Translations under genes and position numbers: made by a program
From: COE1 sp963596435
Lineage (GTDB): Bacteria > Bacillota > Clostridia > Lachnospirales > Lachnospiraceae
Direction of reading: 5' to 3'
Length of the DNA: 64,000 nucleotides
Assembly: GCA_963596435.1 (NCBI GenBank)
Contig: CAVBMG010000001.1
Location: 62,001-126,000, forward strand
Part shown: in pieces, positions 55,171-64,000 of the stretch
Numbering within the stretch: position 1 is the first letter of the stretch
Layout of the letters: every line of letters starts with the position of its first letter
Notes under the pieces: generated by a model
What the model saw: only the letters and a program-made list of their open reading frames with translations
What the model was told of the DNA's origin: nothing
Databases searched by the model: none

Positions 55171-57786
55171 ATGGCATTACATGAGAAAAAGCACAGACCA
55201 AGATGGAAAATAGCCGGGCTTGCAGCAGCCTTAGCTGTTGTTATGCTGTTGATCTGGCAAAAAGACCTGATATCAAATGCATTATTTGATTCGAGCCGTG
55301 CAGTGCGGATTAATCCTGAAGAAATTGAGAATTCAACGCTGATCATCGGTACACATCTGATCTATCTGCATGCAATGAATGACCAGTTATATGAAATAGC
55401 CAAGCAGTCAGCTTCTGATTCTGGACAGGACAGGGTCTATTATAAGTCTGAAATGGCAGGAGGACTCTGGTATGATATCACAGATGCAGAATCGTTAAAG
55501 GATATTACGACTGATGGAGTAATTGTCTCAAATGATGATATACGAAGCCTGTATTTTACCCATCATACGAAATCTGACAGGATCACATATGATTTACAGA
55601 CGAATCAGTCGGTATGCATATTTAATATTTATCCCATATATGAGCTGGAAAGCATGGCTGAACTGGAACCCTTAAAGCTCCAGTACGATACAATGAAGGA
55701 ATCCCAAAGCGAAGATGAAACGGTGAAGCGTAATCTGCAGCTGACGGGTGATTTCTTCAAGACAGAAGTAAAGACAAGTGCATCAGAATTATATGAACAA
55801 CAGCTGGATGCACTGCAGGGCTATTATGAGGAGCTTGTCAATAATGATGCATCATCAACGGAAACAGAGTCTGTACTTAATGTTATGGAGAAGGTTGATG
55901 CAGCAAGAAAGGGAGCAGTTTTTACCATAGTGGATTATGCGCTGGAGAATCTACAGACCAATGTCGCAGATACCAAGACCAAGCAAGGTGAAAACGACGA
56001 GGAAGACACCATTTATACAATAGATGATGCCCTTCTTACTGCAATCGGAAATGCACAGTCATCCGTATCCGAGAGTATGACAGAAGCCCAGGGCAAAATG
56101 CTGGAACAGGGAAGTACCGTGTTATCAGCTACAGAATATGAATTGTCACAGAATCTGATCAACACCGCACAGTCCCATAATTATGCTTCCTGTGATGGTA
56201 TCAATGCAAAACTGATCGACCTCAAACACATTATAGACGGTAAGATAGTAAAGCGGAGTACAGAGCTTTCTCTTGCAGAAGAGATGATAGCCAAGGCAGA
56301 TGTGAAATATCAGCAGATATTATCCCAGGGAGAAAGTACATTGTATAAGACCAAGGCAGGAGAGAATGCTTCCCATGCCGCATTGGAAAATATCATAAAA
56401 CAGGATCTGACAGATGTAAATGCAGTGAGAAGCGAACTTCAGTTCCTGATTCAGAGTAAGACAGACAGACTGGAAAATGAGGCAGCCAGATCATATGTCC
56501 TGACAAGGATTCAGGAGTCTTCCGTTTTTACAAGGCAGATAAAACAGGATGCATATCAGAGTGCCATGAAGAACACAGTAGATCAGTATATTGCGTGGTT
56601 GAATGACCTCCTTGTAAAGGTTAAAAAAGAAGGAAACACACAGACAGAAACGGACAGCCTGTATGAAGAAAAGGCGGATTTGCAGGAACAGCAGCTGGAA
56701 GCACTGGACAGTCTGAATCTGGATACGGCAAAGAAGCTGGAGATACAGATTGCAGTAGTAGATGAGAAAATAGCAGAGCTGGAGAAAAATGCAGAGAGTA
56801 AGCTGAACTCTTTAACAGAACAGAAAAGTACATTGGAAAAACAGATAGCAGAGCATCCAGAGGATGATAGCCTACAGGAACAACTGGCTGATATAAATGC
56901 ACAGATAGCAAGCACTTCTGCTGATATGTCAGATGGAAGCGAAGCATCCAATATTCTCGGCATGAAGAATGAGGCTATGAACTATCTGAAAGAAGGCGAT
57001 ACATCAGCTTCTGCAATGCAGGCGATTACCGATTGTATAGATGGATTGGGAGGCATGATGCAGGATGGTTCTTCTCTTGCTCTAAATGCCATGAAAGATA
57101 TCTATCAGCAGATGGTATCTGAATCGTATCTTGGAAATGCGGATCAATATGATGATATGATACAACAGATGGAACAGACTCTTGAAGAAGCAGACCTGAA
57201 CAGTCTGACGGCACAGACAGCTTCTGATATATCATCAGATCAGGCAATTGCCACACTTGAAGAAGAGATGGGTGTCAGTCTGGATGGTGAAATGTCCCAG
57301 ACAGATCAGGATGCAGCAATACTTGCACTTTCACAGAGCTATGAAGAGACACAAAGCAGTGAGATTAAAGAAGTGCTGGATGCACAGATCATTAAGGCAA
57401 TGGAAAGTGGAAACGATGATATATTTGAAAGTTACAAAGAAAACAGAGAATCCTACGCACCTGCTGAGGTTGTAGCCCAGATTGCAGGTTACAGATACTT
57501 ATGGAATGACACCAGAAAGACAGCGGTGTTATCCAGAGGGGCAAAATTCTATACTTTTACAACATTTTATAATACGGTAGGCAGGGAAGATGGAAAAGAA
57601 GAGACTATGGATGTGCAGGCAGCATTTCAAGGCAGGATTTATCTTCCGAATTCTTATATCAGTAAAACTTTTGGCTGCCAGGTATCAGACATTTCCGGTA
57701 CAGATTATTCTGTACTCGTAAATGATACAGTGATTGAAAAATCACAGGAACTAAGTTCTAAACTACTTGAGAAAGGAGGAAATTAG
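55171..57786 (+). CDS. Large membrane-anchored coiled-coil protein with copper amine oxidase-like C-terminus
   Basis: 871 residues. One membrane helix (about 12-29) near the N-terminus; the rest should be outside the cell. Long coiled coils occupy about 160-720, some resembling membrane fusion proteins (LTEQKSTLEKQIAEHPEDDS). The last 90 residues (RIYLPNSYISKTFGCQVSDI) resemble the copper amine oxidase N-terminal-like domain seen in wall proteins of Clostridia. AAAGGAGG precedes the ATG, 25 bp after the TolC-like gene, and it overlaps the PAAR-like gene by 1 bp. The pair recalls adaptor and TolC partners; that is inference. Confidence 0.58.
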   Translation: MALHEKKHRPRWKIAGLAAALAVVMLLIWQKDLISNALFDSSRAVRINPEEIENSTLIIGTHLIYLHAMNDQLYEIAKQSASDSGQDRVYYKSEMAGGLWYDITDAESLKDITTDGVIVSNDDIRSLYFTHHTKSDRITYDLQTNQSVCIFNIYPIYELESMAELEPLKLQYDTMKESQSEDETVKRNLQLTGDFFKTEVKTSASELYEQQLDALQGYYEELVNNDASSTETESVLNVMEKVDAARKGAVFTIVDYALENLQTNVADTKTKQGENDEEDTIYTIDDALLTAIGNAQSSVSESMTEAQGKMLEQGSTVLSATEYELSQNLINTAQSHNYASCDGINAKLIDLKHIIDGKIVKRSTELSLAEEMIAKADVKYQQILSQGESTLYKTKAGENASHAALENIIKQDLTDVNAVRSELQFLIQSKTDRLENEAARSYVLTRIQESSVFTRQIKQDAYQSAMKNTVDQYIAWLNDLLVKVKKEGNTQTETDSLYEEKADLQEQQLEALDSLNLDTAKKLEIQIAVVDEKIAELEKNAESKLNSLTEQKSTLEKQIAEHPEDDSLQEQLADINAQIASTSADMSDGSEASNILGMKNEAMNYLKEGDTSASAMQAITDCIDGLGGMMQDGSSLALNAMKDIYQQMVSESYLGNADQYDDMIQQMEQTLEEADLNSLTAQTASDISSDQAIATLEEEMGVSLDGEMSQTDQDAAILALSQSYEETQSSEIKEVLDAQIIKAMESGNDDIFESYKENRESYAPAEVVAQIAGYRYLWNDTRKTAVLSRGAKFYTFTTFYNTVGREDGKEETMDVQAAFQGRIYLPNSYISKTFGCQVSDISGTDYSVLVNDTVIEKSQELSSKLLEKGGN

Positions 57787-58172
57787 TGGGAGCAGTTGTT
57801 GTAGCAGATGCCATGATCGCATGTTCATTTGGTTCACAACCGGGGAAACTGACTGTTACATCACAACAGACTGTACTGGCGGAAGGAAAACCTGTCGCAA
57901 CAATACAGGATGTGATGCCATTGGTCAATATTTCAAGTATGGGTATGTGTTCATCACTACAGAATCCACAAGTAGCAGCGGCAACATCAGCAGCCCTGGG
58001 GGTACTTACACCACAGCCGTGTATACCCTGTATTCAGGGAACATGGAATGCAGCACAGGGCAAATGTTTAGCAGGTGGCAAGCCGTGTCTGACCAGTGAA
58101 TCCACAGCACGATGTGCATACATGGGAGCACTTAGCATTGTGAATCCTGGGCAAAAGAAATTTGTTATCTAA
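57786..58172 (+). CDS. PAAR-like protein of the DUF4280 family
   Basis: 128 residues starting at GTG 57786. The family traits are ACSFGSQPGKLTVTS, the VNISSMGMCSSLQNPQVAAA segment, LTPQPCIPCIQGTW and a Cys/Gly-rich end. DUF4280 proteins are PAAR-like tips that cap the spike of contractile systems or carry toxin. Here no effector domain is attached. The start shares its first base with the preceding stop (TAGTG); AAAGGAGG lies ahead. It comes just before the sheath gene. Confidence 0.87.
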   Translation: MGAVVVADAMIACSFGSQPGKLTVTSQQTVLAEGKPVATIQDVMPLVNISSMGMCSSLQNPQVAAATSAALGVLTPQPCIPCIQGTWNAAQGKCLAGGKPCLTSESTARCAYMGALSIVNPGQKKFVI

Positions 58173-58211
58173 GTATCAAGAATATATTTTATGTATGAAA
58201 GGAGATTCAAA

Positions 58212-59912
58212 ATGGCAGAGTATTTATCACCGGGAGTTTATGTGGAAGAATATGATAATTCACCACGTTCAATCGAAGGAGTTGGTACCAGTACTGCAGG
58301 TTTTGTAGGAATGGCAGTAAAGGGAGCAACAAAAGGGGCACCTTCCCTGATTACCAATTATGCCTCATTCCTGAGAGAGTTTGGAGGATATTTAAGCGAA
58401 TTTACACATGGTGAATACCGCTATCTTGCAAGCAGCGTAGAACAGTTCTTCAGTAATGGAGGAACAAGATGCTACGTAGCCAGAGTAGCAGCACCGGGAG
58501 CAAAACAGGCACAGGCTGATGCAGGAATTCTTCATGTTAAGGCAGCCAATGAAGGTACCTGGGGCAATAAAGTACAGATTATGCTTTCACAGGCTGCCAA
58601 GAAGAAATTACAGCTTGTAGAGGCAGTTGGTGATGGAGTGTATACAGCCAAGAGTACAGCAGGATTCCTGGAAGGAGATATTGTTGTATTTGGGGAAGAA
58701 TATAATCGCATCCGTTCTATTTTTGACAATACCATTACATTTGAAAAGGAATTTGCACAGGATCCTGTAGACGCAGGACTGGTTCCACAGAAGCTTCTTT
58801 ATCTTGTAGAGACAGATATGCAGGTTCGCTATAACGAAGAAAATGAAGTATATACAGGATTGAGCTTTAACATCAGTTCTCCTAATTATATTGTAAGCAA
58901 GCTTCAGAAGAGCGAATTGATTCAGGTTACAGTAGATCCTTGTGATGATATCTGCAATCCACTGGAAGCTGTCTTTGGTAAGGACACCGCTAAGGGAATT
59001 ATTACATTAAGCGGTGGCAGCGATGGCAATATTTCTGAAGTAACAGCAGGTACTTTCATTGGTGTAGATAATGGACCTGGCAACAGAACAGGTATTCAGG
59101 CTTTTATAGAGAATGATAATGTAAGCATGCTGGCTGTGCCGGGAATCACCATGCCGGATGTCATTGTATCTCTGGTAGCTCATTGTGAGAATTTAAAGAG
59201 CCGTTTCGCAGTAATTGATATGCCAAGAGATTGTGCAAAGACCAAAGAGCTGATTGAATACCGTGAAATGATCGACAGTACCTATGCTGCAATGTATCAT
59301 CCATGGATTCAGAATTTTGACCGTTCTACACAGAAGGCAGGCTACTTCCCACCATCAGGAGCTATTATGGGAATCTATGCAAGAACAGATATCGCAAGAG
59401 GCGTACATAAGGCTCCGGCAAATGAGACGGTAATGTGTTCTGACCTGAATATCAACTTTAATAAGGGAGAACAGGATATTCTCAATCCGGCTGGTGTCAA
59501 TCTGATCCGTAAACTGCCGGGACAGGGAATCCGTGTATGGGGCGCAAGAACTGCAAGCAGCAACAGCGCATACAAATATGTAAATGTAAGAAGATTGTTC
59601 ATCTATGTGGAAGAAAGTATCAAGGCAAATACCAATTGGGTTGTATTTGAGCCAAATGATGCAACATTATGGACAAGAGTAAGCATCACGATCAATGGAT
59701 TCCTGGAAAATCTGTGGAGAAGCGGTATGTTGGCAGGCGCAACACCGGAAGAAAGCTATTTTGTAGAAATAGGACCATCCACTATGACAAAGGATGATAT
59801 CGCAAATGGCCGTTTGATCTGCAATATTGGCATCGCACCATCCAGACCGGCAGAGTTTGTAATCTTTAGAGTAACACAGTTCACTGCAGAAGCAGGTGGT
59901 TCAGAAGAATAA
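58212..59912 (+). CDS. Contractile tail sheath protein
   Basis: 566 residues. The opening AEYLSPGVYVEEYDNSPRSI and the SIEGVGTSTAGFVGMA segment are hallmark for phage-tail-like sheaths, as is the C-terminal part (RVSITINGFLENLWRSGMLAG, then NGRLICNIGIAP). The sheath contracts to drive the inner tube. ATG 58212 has AAAGGAG ahead; a longer frame from 58191 starts before that site. Only one sheath gene is seen, where Afp-type systems have two or three. Confidence 0.95.
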   Translation: MAEYLSPGVYVEEYDNSPRSIEGVGTSTAGFVGMAVKGATKGAPSLITNYASFLREFGGYLSEFTHGEYRYLASSVEQFFSNGGTRCYVARVAAPGAKQAQADAGILHVKAANEGTWGNKVQIMLSQAAKKKLQLVEAVGDGVYTAKSTAGFLEGDIVVFGEEYNRIRSIFDNTITFEKEFAQDPVDAGLVPQKLLYLVETDMQVRYNEENEVYTGLSFNISSPNYIVSKLQKSELIQVTVDPCDDICNPLEAVFGKDTAKGIITLSGGSDGNISEVTAGTFIGVDNGPGNRTGIQAFIENDNVSMLAVPGITMPDVIVSLVAHCENLKSRFAVIDMPRDCAKTKELIEYREMIDSTYAAMYHPWIQNFDRSTQKAGYFPPSGAIMGIYARTDIARGVHKAPANETVMCSDLNINFNKGEQDILNPAGVNLIRKLPGQGIRVWGARTASSNSAYKYVNVRRLFIYVEESIKANTNWVVFEPNDATLWTRVSITINGFLENLWRSGMLAGATPEESYFVEIGPSTMTKDDIANGRLICNIGIAPSRPAEFVIFRVTQFTAEAGGSEE

Positions 59913-59928
59913 AAAGGAGTGATTGAGT

Positions 59929-60423
59929 ATGGCAACTTATGATAATGGTTCAGGATTAGCATATCCGTTAACAAAAATGAACTTTTTGGTTACCGCGGAT
60001 TCCGTAAGCGGTACAGCAGCATTCAGTGAAGTGAGTGGTATAGAAGCAACAGTAGATGTAATTGAATTCAGACAGGGCAATGCTCACAGTATGGCTCCTG
60101 TAAAGATTCCAGGACTTGTAAAGCATGGAAATGTTACTCTGAAAATGGGCTATACCATTGATAATGCATTTAAGACCTGGATTCAGGAATGTGTAAGTGA
60201 AACAAGAGGAGAAATGCCCAGAACAAAGCTGTCAATTGAGTTAATTGATACCAATGCAGGTACACCTGCAACAGCTGTAACCAGTATTTCAGGAACAAGA
60301 GTATGGGTATTAACGAACGCATGGGTTACAAAATACACAGCTCCAGATCTGAATTCTACAGCGAATGAAGTAGCAATTGAATCTGTAGAAATTGCATATG
60401 AGGAACTGGTGATTCCAAACTAG
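59929..60423 (+). CDS. Tail tube protein (gp19-like)
   Basis: 164 residues of the T4 gp19/Hcp-like tube family: PLTKMNFLVTADSV, FSEVSGIEATVDVIEFRQG, KIPGLVKHGNVTLKMGY and the end VAIESVEIAYEELVI. Hexamers would stack to form the inner tube within the sheath. ATG 59929 is chosen over TTG 59923 because AAAAGGAG is 9 nt ahead. Directly after the sheath gene. Confidence 0.94.
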   Translation: MATYDNGSGLAYPLTKMNFLVTADSVSGTAAFSEVSGIEATVDVIEFRQGNAHSMAPVKIPGLVKHGNVTLKMGYTIDNAFKTWIQECVSETRGEMPRTKLSIELIDTNAGTPATAVTSISGTRVWVLTNAWVTKYTAPDLNSTANEVAIESVEIAYEELVIPN

Positions 60424-60497
60424 CAAGTGTTTAGGACAAATGAATGACAGGGTATTGGCTTTTTAGACAATGCCCTGTTACATTAGGGGGAATTAGG

Positions 60498-60866
60498 ATG
60501 GAACTACAGACAATTTATGAATTTGAATTACCTAAGGGGTATATGGATCAGAGCGGGAATCTGCATAAGCGGGGTAAAATGAGACTGGCTACAGCAGGTG
60601 ATGAGATCAGCTCGACCAGAGATCCCAGAGTATTGAGCAATCCTTCTTATCTTACTATCGTTTTATTATCCAAGGTCGTAACAGAATTAGAAGGTGTGGA
60701 GATGGTAACACCTGCATTGATTGAGAAGCTTTTTACAGCAGATATGGCATTTTTACAGGATATGTATCAGAAGATCAACAATGTAGAAGCAGTGACAATG
60801 AAAGTTGTATGCCCGGAGTGTGGCTGTACCCATGAGGTTCCGTTAAATTTTACGCGAGAGGGATAA
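60498..60866 (+). CDS. Tail assembly-type protein of the CIS
   Basis: 122 residues starting MELQTIYEFELPKGYMDQSG. It resembles short tail assembly proteins found between the two tube genes in eCIS loci. It ends in a CPECGC segment that may bind zinc with a second ligand pair. ATG 60498 has AGGGGG ahead; the frame open from 60444 is too long. Likely a chaperone for the tube or a tube-length factor; exact role unknown. Confidence 0.72.
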   Translation: MELQTIYEFELPKGYMDQSGNLHKRGKMRLATAGDEISSTRDPRVLSNPSYLTIVLLSKVVTELEGVEMVTPALIEKLFTADMAFLQDMYQKINNVEAVTMKVVCPECGCTHEVPLNFTREG

Positions 60867-60886
60867 AACTTTATCCTCAGGAAGAA

Positions 60887-61066
60887 ATGTATAAAGAAAT
60901 GGCATTTATATCTTACTATTTCCATTGGAGTGATGATTCTGTACTGGGTATGGATCATGTGATGAGACGAAAATGGTGTAGGGAAATATCAGATATAAAC
61001 AGCAGTTTGACTCCCTCGGATACGAAAAAAGAGAAAAATATATTTGAATGGAAACCGACCAGATAA
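60887..61066 (+). CDS. Tiny DUF6760-like protein
   Basis: 59 residues, MYKEMAFISYYFHWSDDSVL onward, then a MRRKWCREISDIN segment. The FHW and RRxWxxEI pattern matches small proteins (DUF6760) in eCIS and phage tail loci, which are the equivalent of a second tail assembly protein. The start is the ATG at 60887 with AGGAAG close ahead; translation coupled to the gene before, 20 bp upstream, is likely. Confidence 0.62.
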   Translation: MYKEMAFISYYFHWSDDSVLGMDHVMRRKWCREISDINSSLTPSDTKKEKNIFEWKPTR

Positions 61067-61081
61067 AGAAGGGAACGTACT

Positions 61082-61699
61082 ATGGCATCAATAGTGGAAG
61101 ATTCAGGAAGAAGTCCGATATTGAATAATAATTTCCTGCTCAGAATAAATGCAGTCTATGATCTGCCCTGTTTCAGAATCAGTGGCTTTACCAATGAAAA
61201 GGAATATGAGCAGATTCAGGCAGGTGGAGTAAATGATTATGTGTATTTGAGACAGAAGCCTACAACGAAAATACAATCTTTTGTAGTAGAGCGGTATGTG
61301 GGAGCCAAGTTCTTTGACCCGCTCACAGTCGGCAGTCAGCCGGCACTTCCCATTATACTCTATGTCTCACGGTATAGTGATGATTTTGAAAATGCGAAGC
61401 TGACCTTCTATTTTACCGGGTGTACCGTATTGAATAAGACATATGGTGAACTGGATGCGGAAAGAAGTGGCTTAATGGTGGAAAAAACAACGATTGCATA
61501 CCAGCAGGTCTACTTATATTCTGCCAGCGAAGATGAACCACAGGCAGACTGGAGCTTTGATAAAGCAGGCAAGAACTATCTCGGCGAAGGGAAAAGGCAT
61601 GCCATAACGAATACAAATGAAGTCCGTAAAAATGAAATGGAGCAAAACAGCAGGAAGTGGCCGGAAACAAGAAGTGCCAGAACCTTAAAAAATCTGTAA
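61082..61699 (+). CDS. Second tail tube-like protein
   Basis: 205 residues. The N-terminal 150 follow the gp19-like tube pattern (NNFLLRINAVYDLPCFRISG, and FYFTGCTVLNKTYGELDAERSG with VEKTTIAYQQVYL). In Afp-type systems a second tube protein sits between the main tube and the spike. The basic C-terminal 50 residues are extra. AGAAGGGAACGT lies ahead of ATG 61082. Confidence 0.78.
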   Translation: MASIVEDSGRSPILNNNFLLRINAVYDLPCFRISGFTNEKEYEQIQAGGVNDYVYLRQKPTTKIQSFVVERYVGAKFFDPLTVGSQPALPIILYVSRYSDDFENAKLTFYFTGCTVLNKTYGELDAERSGLMVEKTTIAYQQVYLYSASEDEPQADWSFDKAGKNYLGEGKRHAITNTNEVRKNEMEQNSRKWPETRSARTLKNL

Positions 61700-61725
61700 A
61701 ATAGTGTGTGAAGGGGACAGATAAA

Positions 61726-64000
61726 ATGCTGATGTTAAAAAGTCCGTTACAATTGCATAGTGTAGCACAGATCACAACGGTAAATGATCAGTTAAATGAG
61801 AAAATCAGGGGAAATTATCAGCTGCTGAATCTGTCCATATCTGCGGAAGATTTATTCCATATGACACTTCAGGAGCCGGATATCTATGTTGCCATGGGAA
61901 ACGAACAGACTATGGCAGTAGAGAATAATCTCATCAATCAGAATAACCTGAAAATAGAAGCGGTGAATCAGTTTATCAACCGTATTATGCTATTACATAC
62001 AGATCAGTTCACGTATCAGGATGAGGTGTATATCACATCCTTTTTACAGAAAATAGGAATTGTGGATGTGGCATCCTTTGTAAAACAGGTCACAGAATCC
62101 ATAAAAAAGAATGAACTGACACAGGAGCTGGTAAGCAAGTATTTTGAAACAGGGAGATCCCTGACTCATGTTGTCAGCAATTTACTTACACAAAATAAAG
62201 CAAAGCTGCCCGAACAAACGAAAGAAGAACAAAAAGCTTCTCAAACAGCAAATCTGCACAATATTGTATTTGAACATCTGCACACAGCGGAGAGTTCCAA
62301 TACGATATATGATTATCTGGTAAATTTCAATGCAAAGCACATTATATCCGAACAGCAGGCGAAATTATTACCTGCCATTCAACAGGCTGATACGATTCAT
62401 TTGTATCAGTTAAGACAGCATGTGCTGCAACAGCCTTCTCCGGCAATATGGGAGTCTCATAATCAGTATGAAGAAATGACTTTTGAGGAGAACGAAATAA
62501 CCCAGCATAATATTATGAAAAATCTGTCAGCTGCCATACTGAGCAATCTGATATCGAATGAAACGTATGAATTAAGGCAGCAGATAAAAAATCATCCTGC
62601 CTGGATTAATTTTACCAGTGCTTTGTACCAGAGTTCCTTAGACACTGTGCAGCGATTTGAGAGAAATCAGGCAGAATATCACAGTCATTCACAGATGACA
62701 CATGTATATGAACAAAACATGACACAGCTGTCAGAAGATGAACTGTCATTGATTGAGATGTTACAGGATATGAACATAAAGCTGTATGAACAGAATGTAG
62801 AGCAGCAGAACAGCTTCGTGAACAGCACGATCATGACATTACTTAAAAACCAGAATCTACAGCAGCAGGTAGAAGCTGCGGACAGGATTCAGAATATGCA
62901 GCTGATACAGAACTACGAGAAGGAAAATTCCATGCTACAGTTTTTGCAGCAGCAGTCAGCGGCATATGAAAATATATGGAACTATTATTATCATAAATGC
63001 GAAAATTATGAAGAATCACTTAGTGAGCTTCATTTACAGAATATAGATATACATGCATTAAAGATGCAGCATAAACAGGAAGTGAAGCTACAGCAGGATG
63101 AGCTGGAGCAGTCATTTCAGAATAATCAGGAGATTCATGATATCCAAAATATTGAAAGGAATCACAGCCTTAACCAGAACATACAGGAAGTCAATAATAT
63201 AACGTGGCAGACGGATAACAGAAAATATGACTATACAGAAGAGAACAATATAACCCGGAAAGTCCTGCAGGATATACAGACAGAAACAAATGAAACAAAC
63301 CTGCAGCAATCCTGTGATATACAACAGGATACCCTGCAGCTTGTACATCAAAATGACAATACCGAACATCATGTCCAGATCACAAATGAAGAAGAGTATG
63401 CGCAATATCTGTATCGTATGAATGAACAGAATATTGAAATGCAGAAGAAACTACAGCAGCAGAATAATAACAGGACTGTAGTAAAGAAAGTAATGGTAGA
63501 CAGGAAATCGGCAATGCGGGATATGCTAAAGACCCTGCAACAGCCGGAGAAAGTACTTGAGGAAATATATCAGAATTCTGTCAGAATCGAAAAGCCGGTT
63601 TCACAGGAAATAGAACAATATTTACGTCTGGCAGACAAGGAAACAAGAACTGTATATGAAGACATTCTTGGAATAGAGAGAACAACAGAAGAAAAGACAG
63701 AACAAAAGACGCTGGAGACAACGGTGGATACACTACAGAAGATAGTAGAAGAGATTACCGCACAGGCAGCAACAGTGCAGAATACATCCCCTGATTCTAT
63801 AAAGAGAGCGCAGAATCAGGAAAGAATACTGGTGGAAACCTTACAGAACGTTATGCTCCAACAACAGAACATATATAAGAAAGAACAGGAAACGATTTCT
63901 GAATATGTACAATCAGAAGTGACAGATACAATAGAGAAGAAAACGGTACTGAGACATACAGAGTCAGAAATCCTGCTGCCCTTGCAGCATATTGAGAAAA
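61726..64000 (+). CDS. Very Gln-rich coiled-coil protein in the CIS locus (5' part)
   Basis: ATG 61726 with AAGGGG ahead opens a frame with no stop to the window edge (at least 758 codons). An N-terminal part of about 150 residues looks folded and helical (LLNLSISAEDLFHMTLQEP). The rest is dominated by Gln, Asn, Glu, Met and His in coiled-coil patterns, for example LQQQVEAADRIQNMQLIQNY. No signal peptide or membrane helix. Its place after the tube-like gene suggests a tape-measure or baseplate-to-tube connector, or a toxin loaded in the tube; none of these can be shown. Confidence 0.72.
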   Translation, partial: MLMLKSPLQLHSVAQITTVNDQLNEKIRGNYQLLNLSISAEDLFHMTLQEPDIYVAMGNEQTMAVENNLINQNNLKIEAVNQFINRIMLLHTDQFTYQDEVYITSFLQKIGIVDVASFVKQVTESIKKNELTQELVSKYFETGRSLTHVVSNLLTQNKAKLPEQTKEEQKASQTANLHNIVFEHLHTAESSNTIYDYLVNFNAKHIISEQQAKLLPAIQQADTIHLYQLRQHVLQQPSPAIWESHNQYEEMTFEENEITQHNIMKNLSAAILSNLISNETYELRQQIKNHPAWINFTSALYQSSLDTVQRFERNQAEYHSHSQMTHVYEQNMTQLSEDELSLIEMLQDMNIKLYEQNVEQQNSFVNSTIMTLLKNQNLQQQVEAADRIQNMQLIQNYEKENSMLQFLQQQSAAYENIWNYYYHKCENYEESLSELHLQNIDIHALKMQHKQEVKLQQDELEQSFQNNQEIHDIQNIERNHSLNQNIQEVNNITWQTDNRKYDYTEENNITRKVLQDIQTETNETNLQQSCDIQQDTLQLVHQNDNTEHHVQITNEEEYAQYLYRMNEQNIEMQKKLQQQNNNRTVVKKVMVDRKSAMRDMLKTLQQPEKVLEEIYQNSVRIEKPVSQEIEQYLRLADKETRTVYEDILGIERTTEEKTEQKTLETTVDTLQKIVEEITAQAATVQNTSPDSIKRAQNQERILVETLQNVMLQQQNIYKKEQETISEYVQSEVTDTIEKKTVLRHTESEILLPLQHIEK

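Noticed and set aside
57767..58099. 110-codon frame overlapping the PAAR-like gene
   Set aside because: Shadow frame; the GTG-started DUF4280 frame has the ribosome site and family motifs.
46576..64000. Reading the tail genes as a prophage
   Set aside because: No integrase, terminase, capsid, portal or lysis genes are visible, while DUF4280 and eCIS-type signature proteins are present. The unseen downstream part could still change this.

Overview
The window looks like a chromosomal segment of a gut-type Lachnospiraceae (Clostridia, Bacillota). It has moderate-to-low GC, strong AGGAGG-type ribosome binding sites with several TTG/GTG starts, a glycyl-radical (anaerobic) ribonucleotide reductase, a pur operon and several proteins of a kind seen mainly in that family. 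Species cannot be fixed from sequence alone. One run of 192 N (12558-12749) is an assembly gap.

Layout. 1-1289: the 3' end of a large surface protein with a Ser/Thr/Glu-rich stalk and an IPMTGDE sortase-like tail. 1398-4669: a manC-type GDP-mannose pyrophosphorylase, an aldose 1-epimerase and a TPR lipoprotein. 4910-8273: nrdD, with a fused redoxin domain, and pyrF. 8418-22741: a complete-looking accessory Sec island. It contains a 1288-residue serine-rich repeat (SRR) adhesin, then secY2-asp1-asp2-asp3-secA2-gtfA-gtfB packed with overlapping ends. GtfA/GtfB would start O-glycosylation of the adhesin, Asp1-3 would modify and chaperone it, and SecA2/SecY2 would export it. The island separates pyrF from pyrE. 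22840-26134: pyrE, two small membrane proteins and an M29-like peptidase. 26249-31364: purE-purM-purN-purD and an SH3 membrane protein. 31543-38443: a YtrA-type GntR regulator, clpC, a small conserved protein, radA, an M18 aminopeptidase and a cell wall hydrolase. 38792-44746: an Rpn/PD-(D/E)XK nuclease, a YhaO/YhaN (SbcCD-like) pair with T-richer codon use, and a small HTH-like protein. 44842-44912: tRNA-Trp.

46576-64000 (running off the end): a contractile injection system (CIS) locus. Recognisable phage-tail-like parts are a PAAR-like DUF4280 protein, a sheath, two tube-like proteins, a tail assembly-type protein and a tiny DUF6760-like protein. Before them, in the same direction and tightly spaced, lie six genes that a free extracellular CIS would not obviously need. 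They encode an eCIS-associated protein with an Ig-like end, a membrane pseudokinase, a four-helix membrane protein with a degenerate class III cyclase domain and TPR, a membrane MORN protein, a secreted TolC-like coiled-coil protein, and a large membrane-anchored coiled-coil protein. A GHKL sensor kinase and an SH3 membrane protein are divergently encoded next door. The last gene, cut by the window edge, is an extremely Gln-rich coiled-coil protein of at least 758 residues. I infer a cell-envelope-associated CIS with its own signalling and trans-envelope module in a Gram-positive-type bacterium. This is the most novel part of the window. Spike, baseplate and ATPase genes would be expected just downstream but cannot be seen.
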